This document shows positions 1 through 7,319 of a stretch of 14,408 nucleotides of DNA, piece by piece. Made by a program: the position numbers and the translations under genes. The stretch is from JBCBST01 sp039819115 (GTDB lineage Bacteria > Bacteroidota > Rhodothermia > Balneolales > Balneolaceae): NCBI GenBank assembly GCA_039819115.1, contig JBCBST010000083.1:1-14408 (forward strand), read 5' to 3'. Numbering within the stretch: position 1 is the first letter of the stretch; each line of letters begins with the position of its first letter. The notes beneath the pieces were generated by a model, which saw nothing but the letters and a program-made list of their open reading frames with translations, was not told the DNA's origin and ran no database searches.

Positions 1-270
1 TGGATTAAGTCTTTGCCTGGTTACAAATTGCGAACACCTTGAAAAATTGATCCGTTCGCTGTCCATCTGCGTCTTTTTAGAAACAGTCTAAATATAAAGC
101 TACTGTTTATGAGATGTGATCGATTATGCCTATGAAAGCGGAAAAGGTTGTAAATAAGAAGGGCAACACATGCTCTTATTAAGCCTTAAAACAGGATTTA
201 CCGTTCGTGATGCTTCAAAATAACTACATCGCTTGGAGAGCCGGCAACATCGTAAAACTTAGTAACGGTA
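1..270. other. Left-edge non-coding stretch; no supportable gene
   Basis: This stretch lies past the pta stop codon on the minus strand. Short frames open to the left edge exist on both strands: plus-strand frames ending in stops at 40-42 and 89-91, and a minus-strand frame opening at an ATG at 66-64. All are under about 30 codons and none resembles a family I know, so I cannot tell which, if any, is the end of a neighbouring gene. An inverted repeat AATAAGA/TCTTATT (153-159 with 174-180, 14-base spacer) is AT-rich, has no adjoining U-tract, and is too weak to call a terminator. No tRNA-like or promoter-like element was convincing. Confidence 0.5.
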
Positions 271-1221
271 TCAGCTCATCAGGGCGCTGACGCAAGCCGT
301 ATTAACAATATCCTGCCACGAGCAACCTCGAGATAAATCCATCATTGGCTTTGCCAGCCCCTGGATAACAGGCCCGGTAGCTGTTGCGCCTGCAAGTCGT
401 TCGGTAATTTTATAGGCGATATTTCCAGCATCCAGATTTGGAAATATAAATACGTTAGCCTGTCCTGCTACTGGTGAACCCGGTGCTTTGCGCTGACCGA
501 TAGATTCCAGTAATGCGGCGTCAAACTGAAGCTCTCCATCAATATGCAGGTCGGGTTTTGTTGAACGTGCAGCAGTGAGCGCTTCCTGAACCAGTTGTAT
601 CCGTTCATGAGTTGCGCTTCCTTTCGTAGAAAAAGATAGCAAAGCCACGTTGGAAACTTCACCCGTTAATGCGGTATGCGTTGCAGCAGAATCGATTGCT
701 ATGGAGGCCAGTTGGTTTGCATCAGGGTAAGGTACTACTGCACAATCGCCGTAAGTGAAAACCCGTCCATCGTCAAAACTCATCATAAACGTACTTGAAA
801 CAACGGAAGAACCCGGTTTTAAACCAATAACTTGTATGGCAGCGCGTAATACGTCGCCCGTGGTTGATACAGAACCAGCAACACAACCATCTGCTTTGGA
901 TTGAGCTACCATCATGGCTGCAAAATAAAGCGGGTCCTTTATGAGTGAGGTAGCTTGTTCAAGAGTAAGTCCTTTATGTTTTCGCTTTTCATGTAAGAGA
1001 GAAGCAAATTCGTCAAAATAGGACGCCTGTTCAGGTATGATCACTTCAGAACCTTCGGGGTACGGAATTTCATCTGCTTCATGAATAAGTATAACCTTGC
1101 ATAATTGATTCTGAATCAAATACTGAGCAGCTTCAATCACCCTGGGATCTGATGATCTGGGAAGAACGATGGTTGCTCTTTTTTGGGATGCGCGTTGGTG
1201 TATTTTTTGAATGATATCCAT
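271..1221 (-). CDS. pta: Phosphate acetyltransferase
   Basis: This enzyme transfers acetyl between CoA and phosphate (acetyl-CoA + Pi to acetyl-phosphate + CoA) in the cytoplasm, and pairs with acetate kinase in acetate excretion or uptake. The 316-residue protein matches the short, single-domain form of Pta (usually about 320-335 aa), without the N-terminal regulatory domains of the long enterobacterial form. Recognisable blocks are DGCVAGSVSTTGDVLRAA (111-128), GELQFDAA (229-236), FPNLDAGNIAYK (260-271) and the C-terminal active-site stretch LSRGCS (296-301). By family knowledge (Methanosarcina Ser309, Arg310, Asp316) the matching residues here are Ser297, Arg298 and Asp304, with the same spacing. 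The start is ATG at 1221-1219, one base after the TGA of the DMT transporter gene. It is the last gene of the minus-strand cluster. Its partner ackA lies two genes upstream. Confidence 0.95.
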   Translation of the reverse strand: MDIIQKIHQRASQKRATIVLPRSSDPRVIEAAQYLIQNQLCKVILIHEADEIPYPEGSEVIIPEQASYFDEFASLLHEKRKHKGLTLEQATSLIKDPLYFAAMMVAQSKADGCVAGSVSTTGDVLRAAIQVIGLKPGSSVVSSTFMMSFDDGRVFTYGDCAVVPYPDANQLASIAIDSAATHTALTGEVSNVALLSFSTKGSATHERIQLVQEALTAARSTKPDLHIDGELQFDAALLESIGQRKAPGSPVAGQANVFIFPNLDAGNIAYKITERLAGATATGPVIQGLAKPMMDLSRGCSWQDIVNTACVSALMS

Positions 1222-1222
1222 A

Positions 1223-2068
1223 TCAAAGTAGTAATAAAATCAAGGCTATAGTTGCTGAACATAATCCCAGCCACTGCCGGGAACGTACGTGATCTTTCCA
1301 AACCAGGTAACCTATTGCAGTGCCAGCCACTACCACAGATACGTTAACCACCGGAAAAACAACAGAACCTGAAACATGGGTTAGTGACCGAAGCAGGTAA
1401 TAGGTAGATCCATAGTTTACGATACCTGTACCAACTCCAAGAACAAGTTCACGCCACCTAAAATGAAACTGTTTTTTGAAGATAAGATGAAGTACCCCAC
1501 AGATAAAGGCACAGAAAAAAATGACGGACAGGAAATACGATTCCTCAAGCTGATGAGCATAAAGCTCCTGAAAAATTTTCAACGAACCATCTATCCCACC
1601 TGAAACGACGAATAATGCAATGGGATATCCTACTTGTTTCAGATCGATTTCCGTTTTGGGAGAAAAAGCAGGGATCATTAAAAAAAGGGCTGATAAAGCG
1701 ACAATGATCCCAATACTCTGCAGGGTTGTTATGGATTCACCGAACCAAATCAGACTTACCAGAATGGGTACCACCAGCGATAATCGCATAGCGGCTATTC
1801 CAATACCCATTCCGTTGATCTGAATGGTTTTACCGTAGATGTAAAGATTGATGATGAAAAGAATACCAAGGATGACACCCATTATAACAGGAACAACTGG
1901 TAACGCTGTTGGAATCTGTGATCCTGAAAACCAACCTAATACGGTGGCAGCTGCATAGTTAACGACCAAAACAGGGACAACACGAACGGAGGGGCGCTCT
2001 GCAATTTTAAGGCACTGAGCTAATCCCACAGAGAAGGCTATACTTAGCAGAAGGTACGTGGCCCCCAT
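1223..2068 (-). CDS. EamA/DMT-superfamily membrane transporter
   Basis: This 281-residue, strongly hydrophobic inner-membrane protein probably exports or imports a small metabolite; the substrate cannot be read from the sequence. I count about ten membrane segments, roughly at residues 2-20, 30-46, 57-78, 86-106, 115-134, 146-165, 178-197, 207-227, 233-254 and 264-281, the pattern of the duplicated five-helix EamA repeat. The C-terminus ends directly after the last helix (ILLLL). I chose ATG at 2068-2066 over a TTG one codon earlier, because the ATG shares one base with the TGA of the upstream lipoprotein gene (TGATG), a common translational-coupling arrangement. The pta start follows its stop after one base. 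The position between ackA and pta invites the idea of a link to acetate or another acid, but nothing in the sequence proves it. Confidence 0.8.
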   Translation of the reverse strand: MGATYLLLSIAFSVGLAQCLKIAERPSVRVVPVLVVNYAAATVLGWFSGSQIPTALPVVPVIMGVILGILFIINLYIYGKTIQINGMGIGIAAMRLSLVVPILVSLIWFGESITTLQSIGIIVALSALFLMIPAFSPKTEIDLKQVGYPIALFVVSGGIDGSLKIFQELYAHQLEESYFLSVIFFCAFICGVLHLIFKKQFHFRWRELVLGVGTGIVNYGSTYYLLRSLTHVSGSVVFPVVNVSVVVAGTAIGYLVWKDHVRSRQWLGLCSATIALILLLL

Positions 2069-3792
2069 CAATCAACCAGTTGAATCGTCGTATTTCCGAA
2101 AGCGTTGATGTCTTGGGGTAAATCAAAGAGCCTTCTTGATGTAAAGGTGACGTTCCGTTCCAGGTGTTCGATGATGGCTTCCAGATCTGTTTTTCCCTGT
2201 TTAAAAGATTCAGCGAGAAAATAGGTGAATACGCTATGCCGCTTCTGCTCTCCATTAGGTACCGAGTACAGATAAGAACGTTGATCCAGATTGGATGCGA
2301 AGATTACCGCAGATTGCGTTTTACGGTTGGTTATGATGCCCGCAAGTTCCTCCTGGGCCGTATTATCGTCAACCCGGACCGTGTTAGCCATGTCCAAATC
2401 AGCAAAAACAATAATTTCATCAACCGGCAACTGGGCAATTCCTTCAAACAGGTTTTTAAGGGATAGTTTGGAATCAGAGCGAATGGAGTCACCCGCTGCA
2501 ACAAGGTTCCACTCGCCGTCATCAAACTCAGTATAACCACTTAAAAATACGAGTAGCTGAGTGGTGTTGGCATCCAGTTTTGAAACCAGTTGATTAAACG
2601 CAAGGACCAGCTGTCTATTAGAGGAAATATTGTTTGCCCTACTCACTTTTGATGGGTTTACCCCCAGCGTGTTGGTCATGTATTCCTCCATCAAGCGGGC
2701 ATCTCTTTGGGCATAGGTACGTTCTTCGTACCTGCCGGTATAATTCTGATTCGTTAGCAGGAAAGCGGATGCCTGCGCTCTGAATCTTCCCAATTCCGGG
2801 ATGTTGCGCTCAATATCAACATTGCCGAATGGTATATTGGGTACCGTTATAATCGACAATTGAGATGCAAATTGAGAAGGCCTCCAGGATAAACGTACAT
2901 CGGTCACGGAGATATAGGCTTCAGTTAAGCCATACTGCACCTTATGCCATCGCTCCCCGGCTTCAAGTAGTTTTAACTGGCTCCCCTGGGCAAGATCGGT
3001 AAGAATATTGCCATTAAAGTTTTCAGCGGTATTTCGTAACGGAGTTACAGAAGAAATAACCTCGATAAAACGATCAAAGATGGAAGCCAGGGGTAATCGT
3101 TCGGTATACACTTGGTTAATGTATCGGGTATCAACCGTAATAATCGCATCACCATCATCGCCATTTAACAAGTTCGGATTTAACTCTTCAACAAAATTCA
3201 CATAGAGCTTATCATCAACGAACGTTCGTTCGCTCCAATCGAGTAAGAGTTGATCATTATATCTCAGTCGGATGTCCGCCGAAGGAGTGGCCGGAACAGC
3301 AGATAGCGTATCGGTGATGTTCGTAGTACCTACTTTTCGCAACAGCCTGCTTTCCCCGGTTGGTCTTGGCTCACCTAATGGTTTCATATTAAGCAAGGAT
3401 ACTCCCATTACAGCAGCGGCTGTTATGGTAAGTGCATTTTGTTCTGCAGTGCTCGGCGATTCGATAAAGAGTTCTGAATGGGCCGAATAGGTAATCAGGC
3501 CAGCGGTAAGCGTACCCAGAAGCACATACCCCCATCTTGGTCTGTACCGTTGAATATACCGATCGGTGCGAAGGCGCTTGGCGTATTCGTAGGTATTCGC
3601 TGTTTTTGCGGAGTATACGAGGACTGGCGCATCCGTGGTAACGGTAGAAGTACGTTGAAGCAAATAATCGGTACGTAGTAGTTTATAATCACTCTGGTCA
3701 ACTTCCGGCTCATCTAATACCACCCATTTTGTGCTTGAACATGCTCCAAGCAGGGTTGCCAGAATTAGTATGATCAGCCACTTATATCGCAC
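2068..3792 (-). CDS. Lipoprotein with SH3b and degenerate caspase-like (C14-type) domain
   Basis: The 574-residue protein begins with a lipoprotein signal peptide: basic start, hydrophobic core, lipobox LGAC with Cys18. Two further hydrophobic stretches (about 88-102 and 120-136) could form a membrane hairpin. Residues about 250-302 read as a bacterial SH3 domain (PLR near the start, GERWHKV, AYISVTDVRL). Residues about 338-545 follow a caspase-like fold in order: a first strand ASAFLLTNQNY (341-351), a helix with RDARLMEEYM (363-372), VFLSGY (415-420) where active enzymes have SGHG, VFADLDMAN (462-470) where they have DACxSG, and HSVFTYFLAESF (519-530), which closely matches the usual HGVFTYxLLxxL. 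The catalytic His and Cys positions appear to be Tyr420 and Asp467, so it is probably not a protease. The start is GTG (3792-3790), overlapping the ackA stop as TAGTG. The domain call is by eye; partners and function are unknown. Confidence 0.7.
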   Translation of the reverse strand: MRYKWLIILILATLLGACSSTKWVVLDEPEVDQSDYKLLRTDYLLQRTSTVTTDAPVLVYSAKTANTYEYAKRLRTDRYIQRYRPRWGYVLLGTLTAGLITYSAHSELFIESPSTAEQNALTITAAAVMGVSLLNMKPLGEPRPTGESRLLRKVGTTNITDTLSAVPATPSADIRLRYNDQLLLDWSERTFVDDKLYVNFVEELNPNLLNGDDGDAIITVDTRYINQVYTERLPLASIFDRFIEVISSVTPLRNTAENFNGNILTDLAQGSQLKLLEAGERWHKVQYGLTEAYISVTDVRLSWRPSQFASQLSIITVPNIPFGNVDIERNIPELGRFRAQASAFLLTNQNYTGRYEERTYAQRDARLMEEYMTNTLGVNPSKVSRANNISSNRQLVLAFNQLVSKLDANTTQLLVFLSGYTEFDDGEWNLVAAGDSIRSDSKLSLKNLFEGIAQLPVDEIIVFADLDMANTVRVDDNTAQEELAGIITNRKTQSAVIFASNLDQRSYLYSVPNGEQKRHSVFTYFLAESFKQGKTDLEAIIEHLERNVTFTSRRLFDLPQDINAFGNTTIQLVD

Positions 3793-5006
3793 TAGGCCCA
3801 GGGAGTTTGTTTAGAGGCAATCGCAATCTTAGCCGCATCAATGGCAATCACCAGCTCTTCGTTCGTGGGAATAACGTAAAGTTCGGTAGAAGACGTATCC
3901 TGGTGAATTTGATTGGGATCCGGGCTGTTGTTTTTATCCTTATCCAGCTTAATACCCATTCCATCTAATCCATCCAGAATTTGTTCTCGTATACCTGCCG
4001 CGTTTTCACCAATCCCACCAGTAAATATGATGGCATCGCATCCATTCAGTGTGGCAATGTAGGAGCCGATATATTTCTTCGCGCGGTAGCAAAATACATC
4101 GATAGCTTCCTGGCTTCTTCGGTCTCCGTCTTCAGCCTCTTCCATTAAATCGCGCATATCTGCAGCAAACCCGCTAAGGCCCAATAAACCGCTATGCTTG
4201 TTCAATAATGCATGTACATTAGCCAGGGAAAGTTCTTCTTTTTCAATCAGGTAAAAAAGAATAGAAGGATCTATATCTCCGCTTCGTGTACCCATTACAA
4301 GTCCTTCAAGCGGAGTAAAGCCCATACTCGTATCCATGGAGAGGCCATCTTTTATTGCGGTGATTGATCCCCCATTACCCAGGTGACAGGTTATCACTTT
4401 TGATCCTTTTTTAGGTCGTCCGGATTGCTCAAAATACTGACGGCTTACATAGTAATGAGAGGTACCGTGAAATCCATACCGCCGAATTTTATACCTGCGA
4501 TACAACCGGTTTGGAATAGCATACAAAAAAGCGTGCTGGGGAATAGAATGATGGAATGCGGTATCGAATACAGCTATATGTGGCACATCGGGTAAATGCT
4601 CTTTGGCGGCCCTGATGCCCATCAGGTTTGGAGGATTATGTAACGGAGCAATATCAAAAGCTGCCTGGATAGCTTCCTCTACCGATTCGTCGATAAACAC
4701 CGAGTCTTTGAAGGTCTCTCCCCCATGCACTACCCGGTGTCCAACGGCTTCTATCTCACTCAAATCATGCAAGTGATCATTCTTTGCATCAACCAGTAGC
4801 TCCATAATCTTACGAAGGGCTGATGCATGATTTTCGATAACCAGCGATTTTTTCACTGGTTTTTCTCCTTTAAACTCCTGTTTTATGATGGAGGTGACGG
4901 CTCCAATACGCTCCACCAATCCTTTACACAGCGTTTCCTGTTCTTCGGTGTTTATAAGTTGATACTTGATGGAAGAACTTCCGCAATTGATGACGAGAAT
5001 TTTCAT
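3792..5006 (-). CDS. ackA: Acetate kinase
   Basis: Acetate kinase interconverts acetate + ATP and acetyl-phosphate + ADP in the cytoplasm, supplying ATP during acetate production or activating acetate together with Pta. The 404-residue length is typical of the ASKHA-fold family. Visible motifs are NCGSSSIKY (7-15), VGHRVVHGGE (88-97), APLHNPPNL (120-128), VFDTAFHHSIP (146-156), RRYGFHGTSH (175-184), CHLGNGGSI (207-215), GTRSGDIDP (239-247) and FTGGIGENA (328-336). The residues known as catalytic in the Methanosarcina enzyme fall at identical numbers here: Asn7, Arg91, Asp148, His180, Arg241 and Glu384, so it should be active. The start is ATG at 5006-5004, three bases after the stop of the outer-membrane barrel gene. 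Its TAG stop overlaps the GTG start of the lipoprotein gene by one base. Unusually, pta is not adjacent but two genes downstream. Confidence 0.97.
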   Translation of the reverse strand: MKILVINCGSSSIKYQLINTEEQETLCKGLVERIGAVTSIIKQEFKGEKPVKKSLVIENHASALRKIMELLVDAKNDHLHDLSEIEAVGHRVVHGGETFKDSVFIDESVEEAIQAAFDIAPLHNPPNLMGIRAAKEHLPDVPHIAVFDTAFHHSIPQHAFLYAIPNRLYRRYKIRRYGFHGTSHYYVSRQYFEQSGRPKKGSKVITCHLGNGGSITAIKDGLSMDTSMGFTPLEGLVMGTRSGDIDPSILFYLIEKEELSLANVHALLNKHSGLLGLSGFAADMRDLMEEAEDGDRRSQEAIDVFCYRAKKYIGSYIATLNGCDAIIFTGGIGENAAGIREQILDGLDGMGIKLDKDKNNSPDPNQIHQDTSSTELYVIPTNEELVIAIDAAKIAIASKQTPWA

Positions 5007-5009
5007 GTC

Positions 5010-6275
5010 TTATATCCTGATGATGGCACCTATCCCAATTAGTTGCCTGAATTTAAACGACGATTCATTGCCTGGGTCAGACAGCCATAAAGGTAACTCA
5101 TATCGGATGGTAAAGCCACGTTCTTTGCCCAAATAATCAGGAATGTTAATGTTCAGTAAGAAGCCAATTCCTGCGTCTGAAAGCATGGTTTCATCCGTAA
5201 ATGAAGACGTTGTAGCAGGTGTTGTGCTAAAGCCGGATATCGGGTCTCCTAGCCAGCCGGCATCAAAAAACAGATACGAACGAAACCGTATGATATCACC
5301 CAGATAAGGAAGTTCAGAAACATACTGCCCTATCGGATTCCGGAAGTCAATATCAAAGTTAACAGCTAGCATTGATTCGTAAAATCCGGCGCTGGGATTC
5401 AGTCCCTCAGAGCGAATGGCAGATATCTGACGTTCCGTATATCCTCTCAAATTTGCACCGCCGGCTATTTGGAACACTCCTGCATCCATCCAGGATGACG
5501 GGATGGTACCCTCTGCCCTGCTCACTCCATTATTCAGCCATCCGGCAGCCGGTCGGAAACTTACCCCGTTAGCATGCTCAGGGGCAACATCAGATGAGGT
5601 AAGTCCCCAAAATACCCGGGTACGTAGGCCCCAGAACGTTGAAATTGCTTTATGATGCTCGATCGAAACATCAAAGGTAGAAAATGAACCAGATGCTACA
5701 TTGAGATTATGCATTGCATTCAATTCATAACGCATGATCCCCGCTTTGTTCTCCGAAAAAGAAACAACACTCCCCCTCACCAAAGTCTTCCATTCCTGTT
5801 GCCATAAAGCTGGAAACGGTCGGTAAACAGGGTCAATTAATTGTTCCTGACTTATGGAAAGGTGGATCTCGGTATATCTGAATTCATTAAAACCAGGTTG
5901 AATTCGTTTTTTTGCACCCAACATATGCTGACTGTACCCGGTACGAACCGAACTTTGTAGGTATATACTGCCTTCATTAAAAGGAGTACTAAAGCCGGGG
6001 ATAGGTTCTGTAAATCTCACAAAATAGGAAACGGGTAAATCGGGCAGAAAGGTAGAGAACCAGGCTCCGGCATCCAGTCGATGCGGTCCTGAGTTGAATG
6101 CATCATCCATTTCACCTAATACCCGGACTCCAATGCGAATGCCATCTTCGCTATTGAACCACGCGTCCGGAGCGGCAGACACCGAATAGGTGGGCTGTTC
6201 AAATTGGCTAAAAAGAGCGGTACTCCACAAGCTCAATAAACCGGATAACAACGCTATACGGATGGGATAAGCCAC
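5010..6275 (-). CDS. Omp85/BamA-like outer-membrane beta-barrel protein
   Basis: This is a 421-residue secreted protein with a likely Sec signal peptide (hydrophobic IALLSGLLSLW at residues 7-17, cleavage probably before Gln24). The mature part is rich in alternating aromatic/polar strands. It carries GGANLRGY (272-279), which resembles the conserved GG...RGY/F loop motif of the Omp85 barrel, then a segment like FRSYLFFDAGWLGD and a last strand ending IGIGAIIRI at the C-terminus, as expected for an outer-membrane barrel. There is no room for POTRA repeats, so it is a barrel-only relative whose role (lipid, protein or small-molecule handling) cannot be assigned. I chose GTG at 6275-6273 because it places the signal peptide at the N-terminus. 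A GTG farther upstream (6386) would add 37 residues encoded entirely within the Nudix gene. With this start the gene overlaps the Nudix gene by 22 bases. Confidence 0.6.
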   Translation of the reverse strand: MAYPIRIALLSGLLSLWSTALFSQFEQPTYSVSAAPDAWFNSEDGIRIGVRVLGEMDDAFNSGPHRLDAGAWFSTFLPDLPVSYFVRFTEPIPGFSTPFNEGSIYLQSSVRTGYSQHMLGAKKRIQPGFNEFRYTEIHLSISQEQLIDPVYRPFPALWQQEWKTLVRGSVVSFSENKAGIMRYELNAMHNLNVASGSFSTFDVSIEHHKAISTFWGLRTRVFWGLTSSDVAPEHANGVSFRPAAGWLNNGVSRAEGTIPSSWMDAGVFQIAGGANLRGYTERQISAIRSEGLNPSAGFYESMLAVNFDIDFRNPIGQYVSELPYLGDIIRFRSYLFFDAGWLGDPISGFSTTPATTSSFTDETMLSDAGIGFLLNINIPDYLGKERGFTIRYELPLWLSDPGNESSFKFRQLIGIGAIIRI

Positions 6276-6715
6276 TGTGGGAGCAATTGTTGATTCTGAT
6301 CGGTAAGGATGTGATGTATTAACCGGAACAATCGCTGTTGTTCGGGCCAGTGAATGTAGGTGGAGATATCGGTAACGGATACCCACATCCAGTCGGAGTG
6401 TTCATCATCTAACGTTGGGACAGCATCGTTGGCCAGTTCAGCAGCAAAAGCAGGAATATGATGAATGGTATCGGATTCGGCCTCATAGAACTGATTGATG
6501 GAAGGTACTGTCCAGAATGTGACCGGTTCCAAGCCTGTTTCTTCGTTCAGTTCCCGTAAAGCCGCCTGCCAATAGGTCTCATCCTGCTTTACTTTTCCAC
6601 CGATCATGCGCCATTGGCTAGCGTATATCTTTTTCTTTGAACGCTTCAACAGCAAAAACTCAGGACCCGAATCCCCGATCAATCGATACGAATACAAGTC
6701 TATGAGTTTTTTCAT
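6254..6715 (-). CDS. Nudix hydrolase
   Basis: The protein hydrolyses a nucleoside diphosphate linked to another group; the exact substrate is unknown. The 153-residue length is that of a single Nudix domain. A perfect Nudix box (GX5EX7REUXEEXGU) spans residues 40-62: Gly40, Glu46, then RELNEETGL (54-62), whose glutamates bind the catalytic divalent metal. After the box, IHHIPAFAAEL (about 84-94), DEHSDWMWVS (about 103-112) and WPEQQRLF resemble the dATP/dihydroneopterin-triphosphate pyrophosphatase-like branch of the family, but I would not assign that activity from sequence alone. The start ATG at 6715-6713 follows the greA stop after 13 bases, so the two are probably co-transcribed. Its end overlaps the beginning of the barrel gene. 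Confidence 0.9.
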   Translation of the reverse strand: MKKLIDLYSYRLIGDSGPEFLLLKRSKKKIYASQWRMIGGKVKQDETYWQAALRELNEETGLEPVTFWTVPSINQFYEAESDTIHHIPAFAAELANDAVPTLDDEHSDWMWVSVTDISTYIHWPEQQRLFRLIHHILTDQNQQLLPQWLIPSV

Positions 6716-6728
6716 GAAGGTTTACGGA

Positions 6729-7202
6729 TCAAATCTCAATGTTCAGTATTTCCAGATCCAGTGTGCCAGCAGGTACATTCGCCTGAACAGTTTCCCCTAT
6801 TCTGCCCCCCAGCAATGCCTGTCCGATCGGAGATTCTATAGAAATCTTTCCTGCTTTAAAATCAGCCTCGTTAGGAGAAACCATGGTGTACTTCATCTCC
6901 TTACCCACTTTCTTATTCAATATGGTAACCGTTGTAAGCACTCTTACCTGAGAGATGTCTAAATCTCTGGCATCAAGCACGCGGGCATTTGCGAGGATAT
7001 CTTCCAACTGGGTTATACGGGTCTCGAGATGTCCCTGGGCTTCTTTGGCAGCATCATATTCTGCGTTTTCACTTAGGTCACCCTTGGCTCTAGCTTCCGC
7101 AATATCTTCAGCTATTTCCTTTCGGCCGCGGGTTTTAAGATCTCTTAGTTCGTCATCCAGCTTGTCATAGCCTTCCTGTGACAGGTATTGTACGTTACTC
7201 AT
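6729..7202 (-). CDS. greA: Transcription elongation factor GreA
   Basis: GreA enters the secondary channel of RNA polymerase and stimulates cleavage of backtracked transcripts. The 157-residue length is standard (E. coli 158). The N-terminal coiled coil (about 8-75) carries the tip motif KGDLSENAEYDAAKE (40-54), with Asp42 and Glu45 matching the catalytic acidic pair Asp41/Glu44 of the E. coli factor. The C-terminal FKBP-like domain includes SPIGQALLGGRIGETV. I chose ATG at 7202-7200 (MSNVQYLSQEGY), because the longer frame to 7286 would translate through the terminator-like hairpin and add 28 residues not found in the family. It is the first gene of the minus-strand cluster. Any promoter must act through, or overlap, the hairpin at 7223-7259. 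Confidence 0.96.
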   Translation of the reverse strand: MSNVQYLSQEGYDKLDDELRDLKTRGRKEIAEDIAEARAKGDLSENAEYDAAKEAQGHLETRITQLEDILANARVLDARDLDISQVRVLTTVTILNKKVGKEMKYTMVSPNEADFKAGKISIESPIGQALLGGRIGETVQANVPAGTLDLEILNIEI

Positions 7203-7222
7203 AATTGAACAGATTATTTCCC

Positions 7223-7259
7223 AAAACAAAAAGAAGAGCACCCCATCGGGATGCTCTTC
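7223..7259 (-). terminator. Intrinsic terminator / possible greA leader attenuator
   Basis: On the minus strand an 8-bp perfect stem GAAGAGCA/TGCTCTTC (7252-7259 with 7233-7240), one C-A mismatch, three more G-C pairs and a three-base loop are followed by TTTTTGTTTT (7232-7223). There is no T-tract on the plus side, so it works only in the minus direction. It lies 61 bases past the stop of the MFS gene and about 20 bases before the greA start, so it may end the MFS transcript, control greA read-through, or both. Confidence 0.8.
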
Positions 7260-7319
7260 AATAACAGAAAATAAATGATTTGCCAACTAATGGAAAGACA
7301 ATAGGGTTTTGAATTGTAA

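Noticed and set aside
1..91. Short frames open to the left edge as ends or starts of neighbouring genes
   Set aside because: Several compete on both strands, all under about 30 codons and without recognisable family sequence, so none can be chosen.
153..180. Inverted repeat AATAAGA/TCTTATT as a terminator for pta
   Set aside because: The stem is short and AT-rich with a 14-base spacer, no T-tract follows on either strand, and it lies 90 bases past the stop.
197..270. TACCGTT/AACGGTA pair as an operator or stem
   Set aside because: Only seven bases pair across more than 50 bases of spacer, which is expected by chance.
6606..6962. 118-residue plus-strand open frame across the greA-Nudix junction
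   Set aside because: It is antisense to two well-supported genes, with no motif or ribosome-binding site.
7203..7286. Longer greA start adding 28 residues
   Set aside because: The extension runs through the terminator-like hairpin, and GreA proteins begin at the position of the ATG at 7202.
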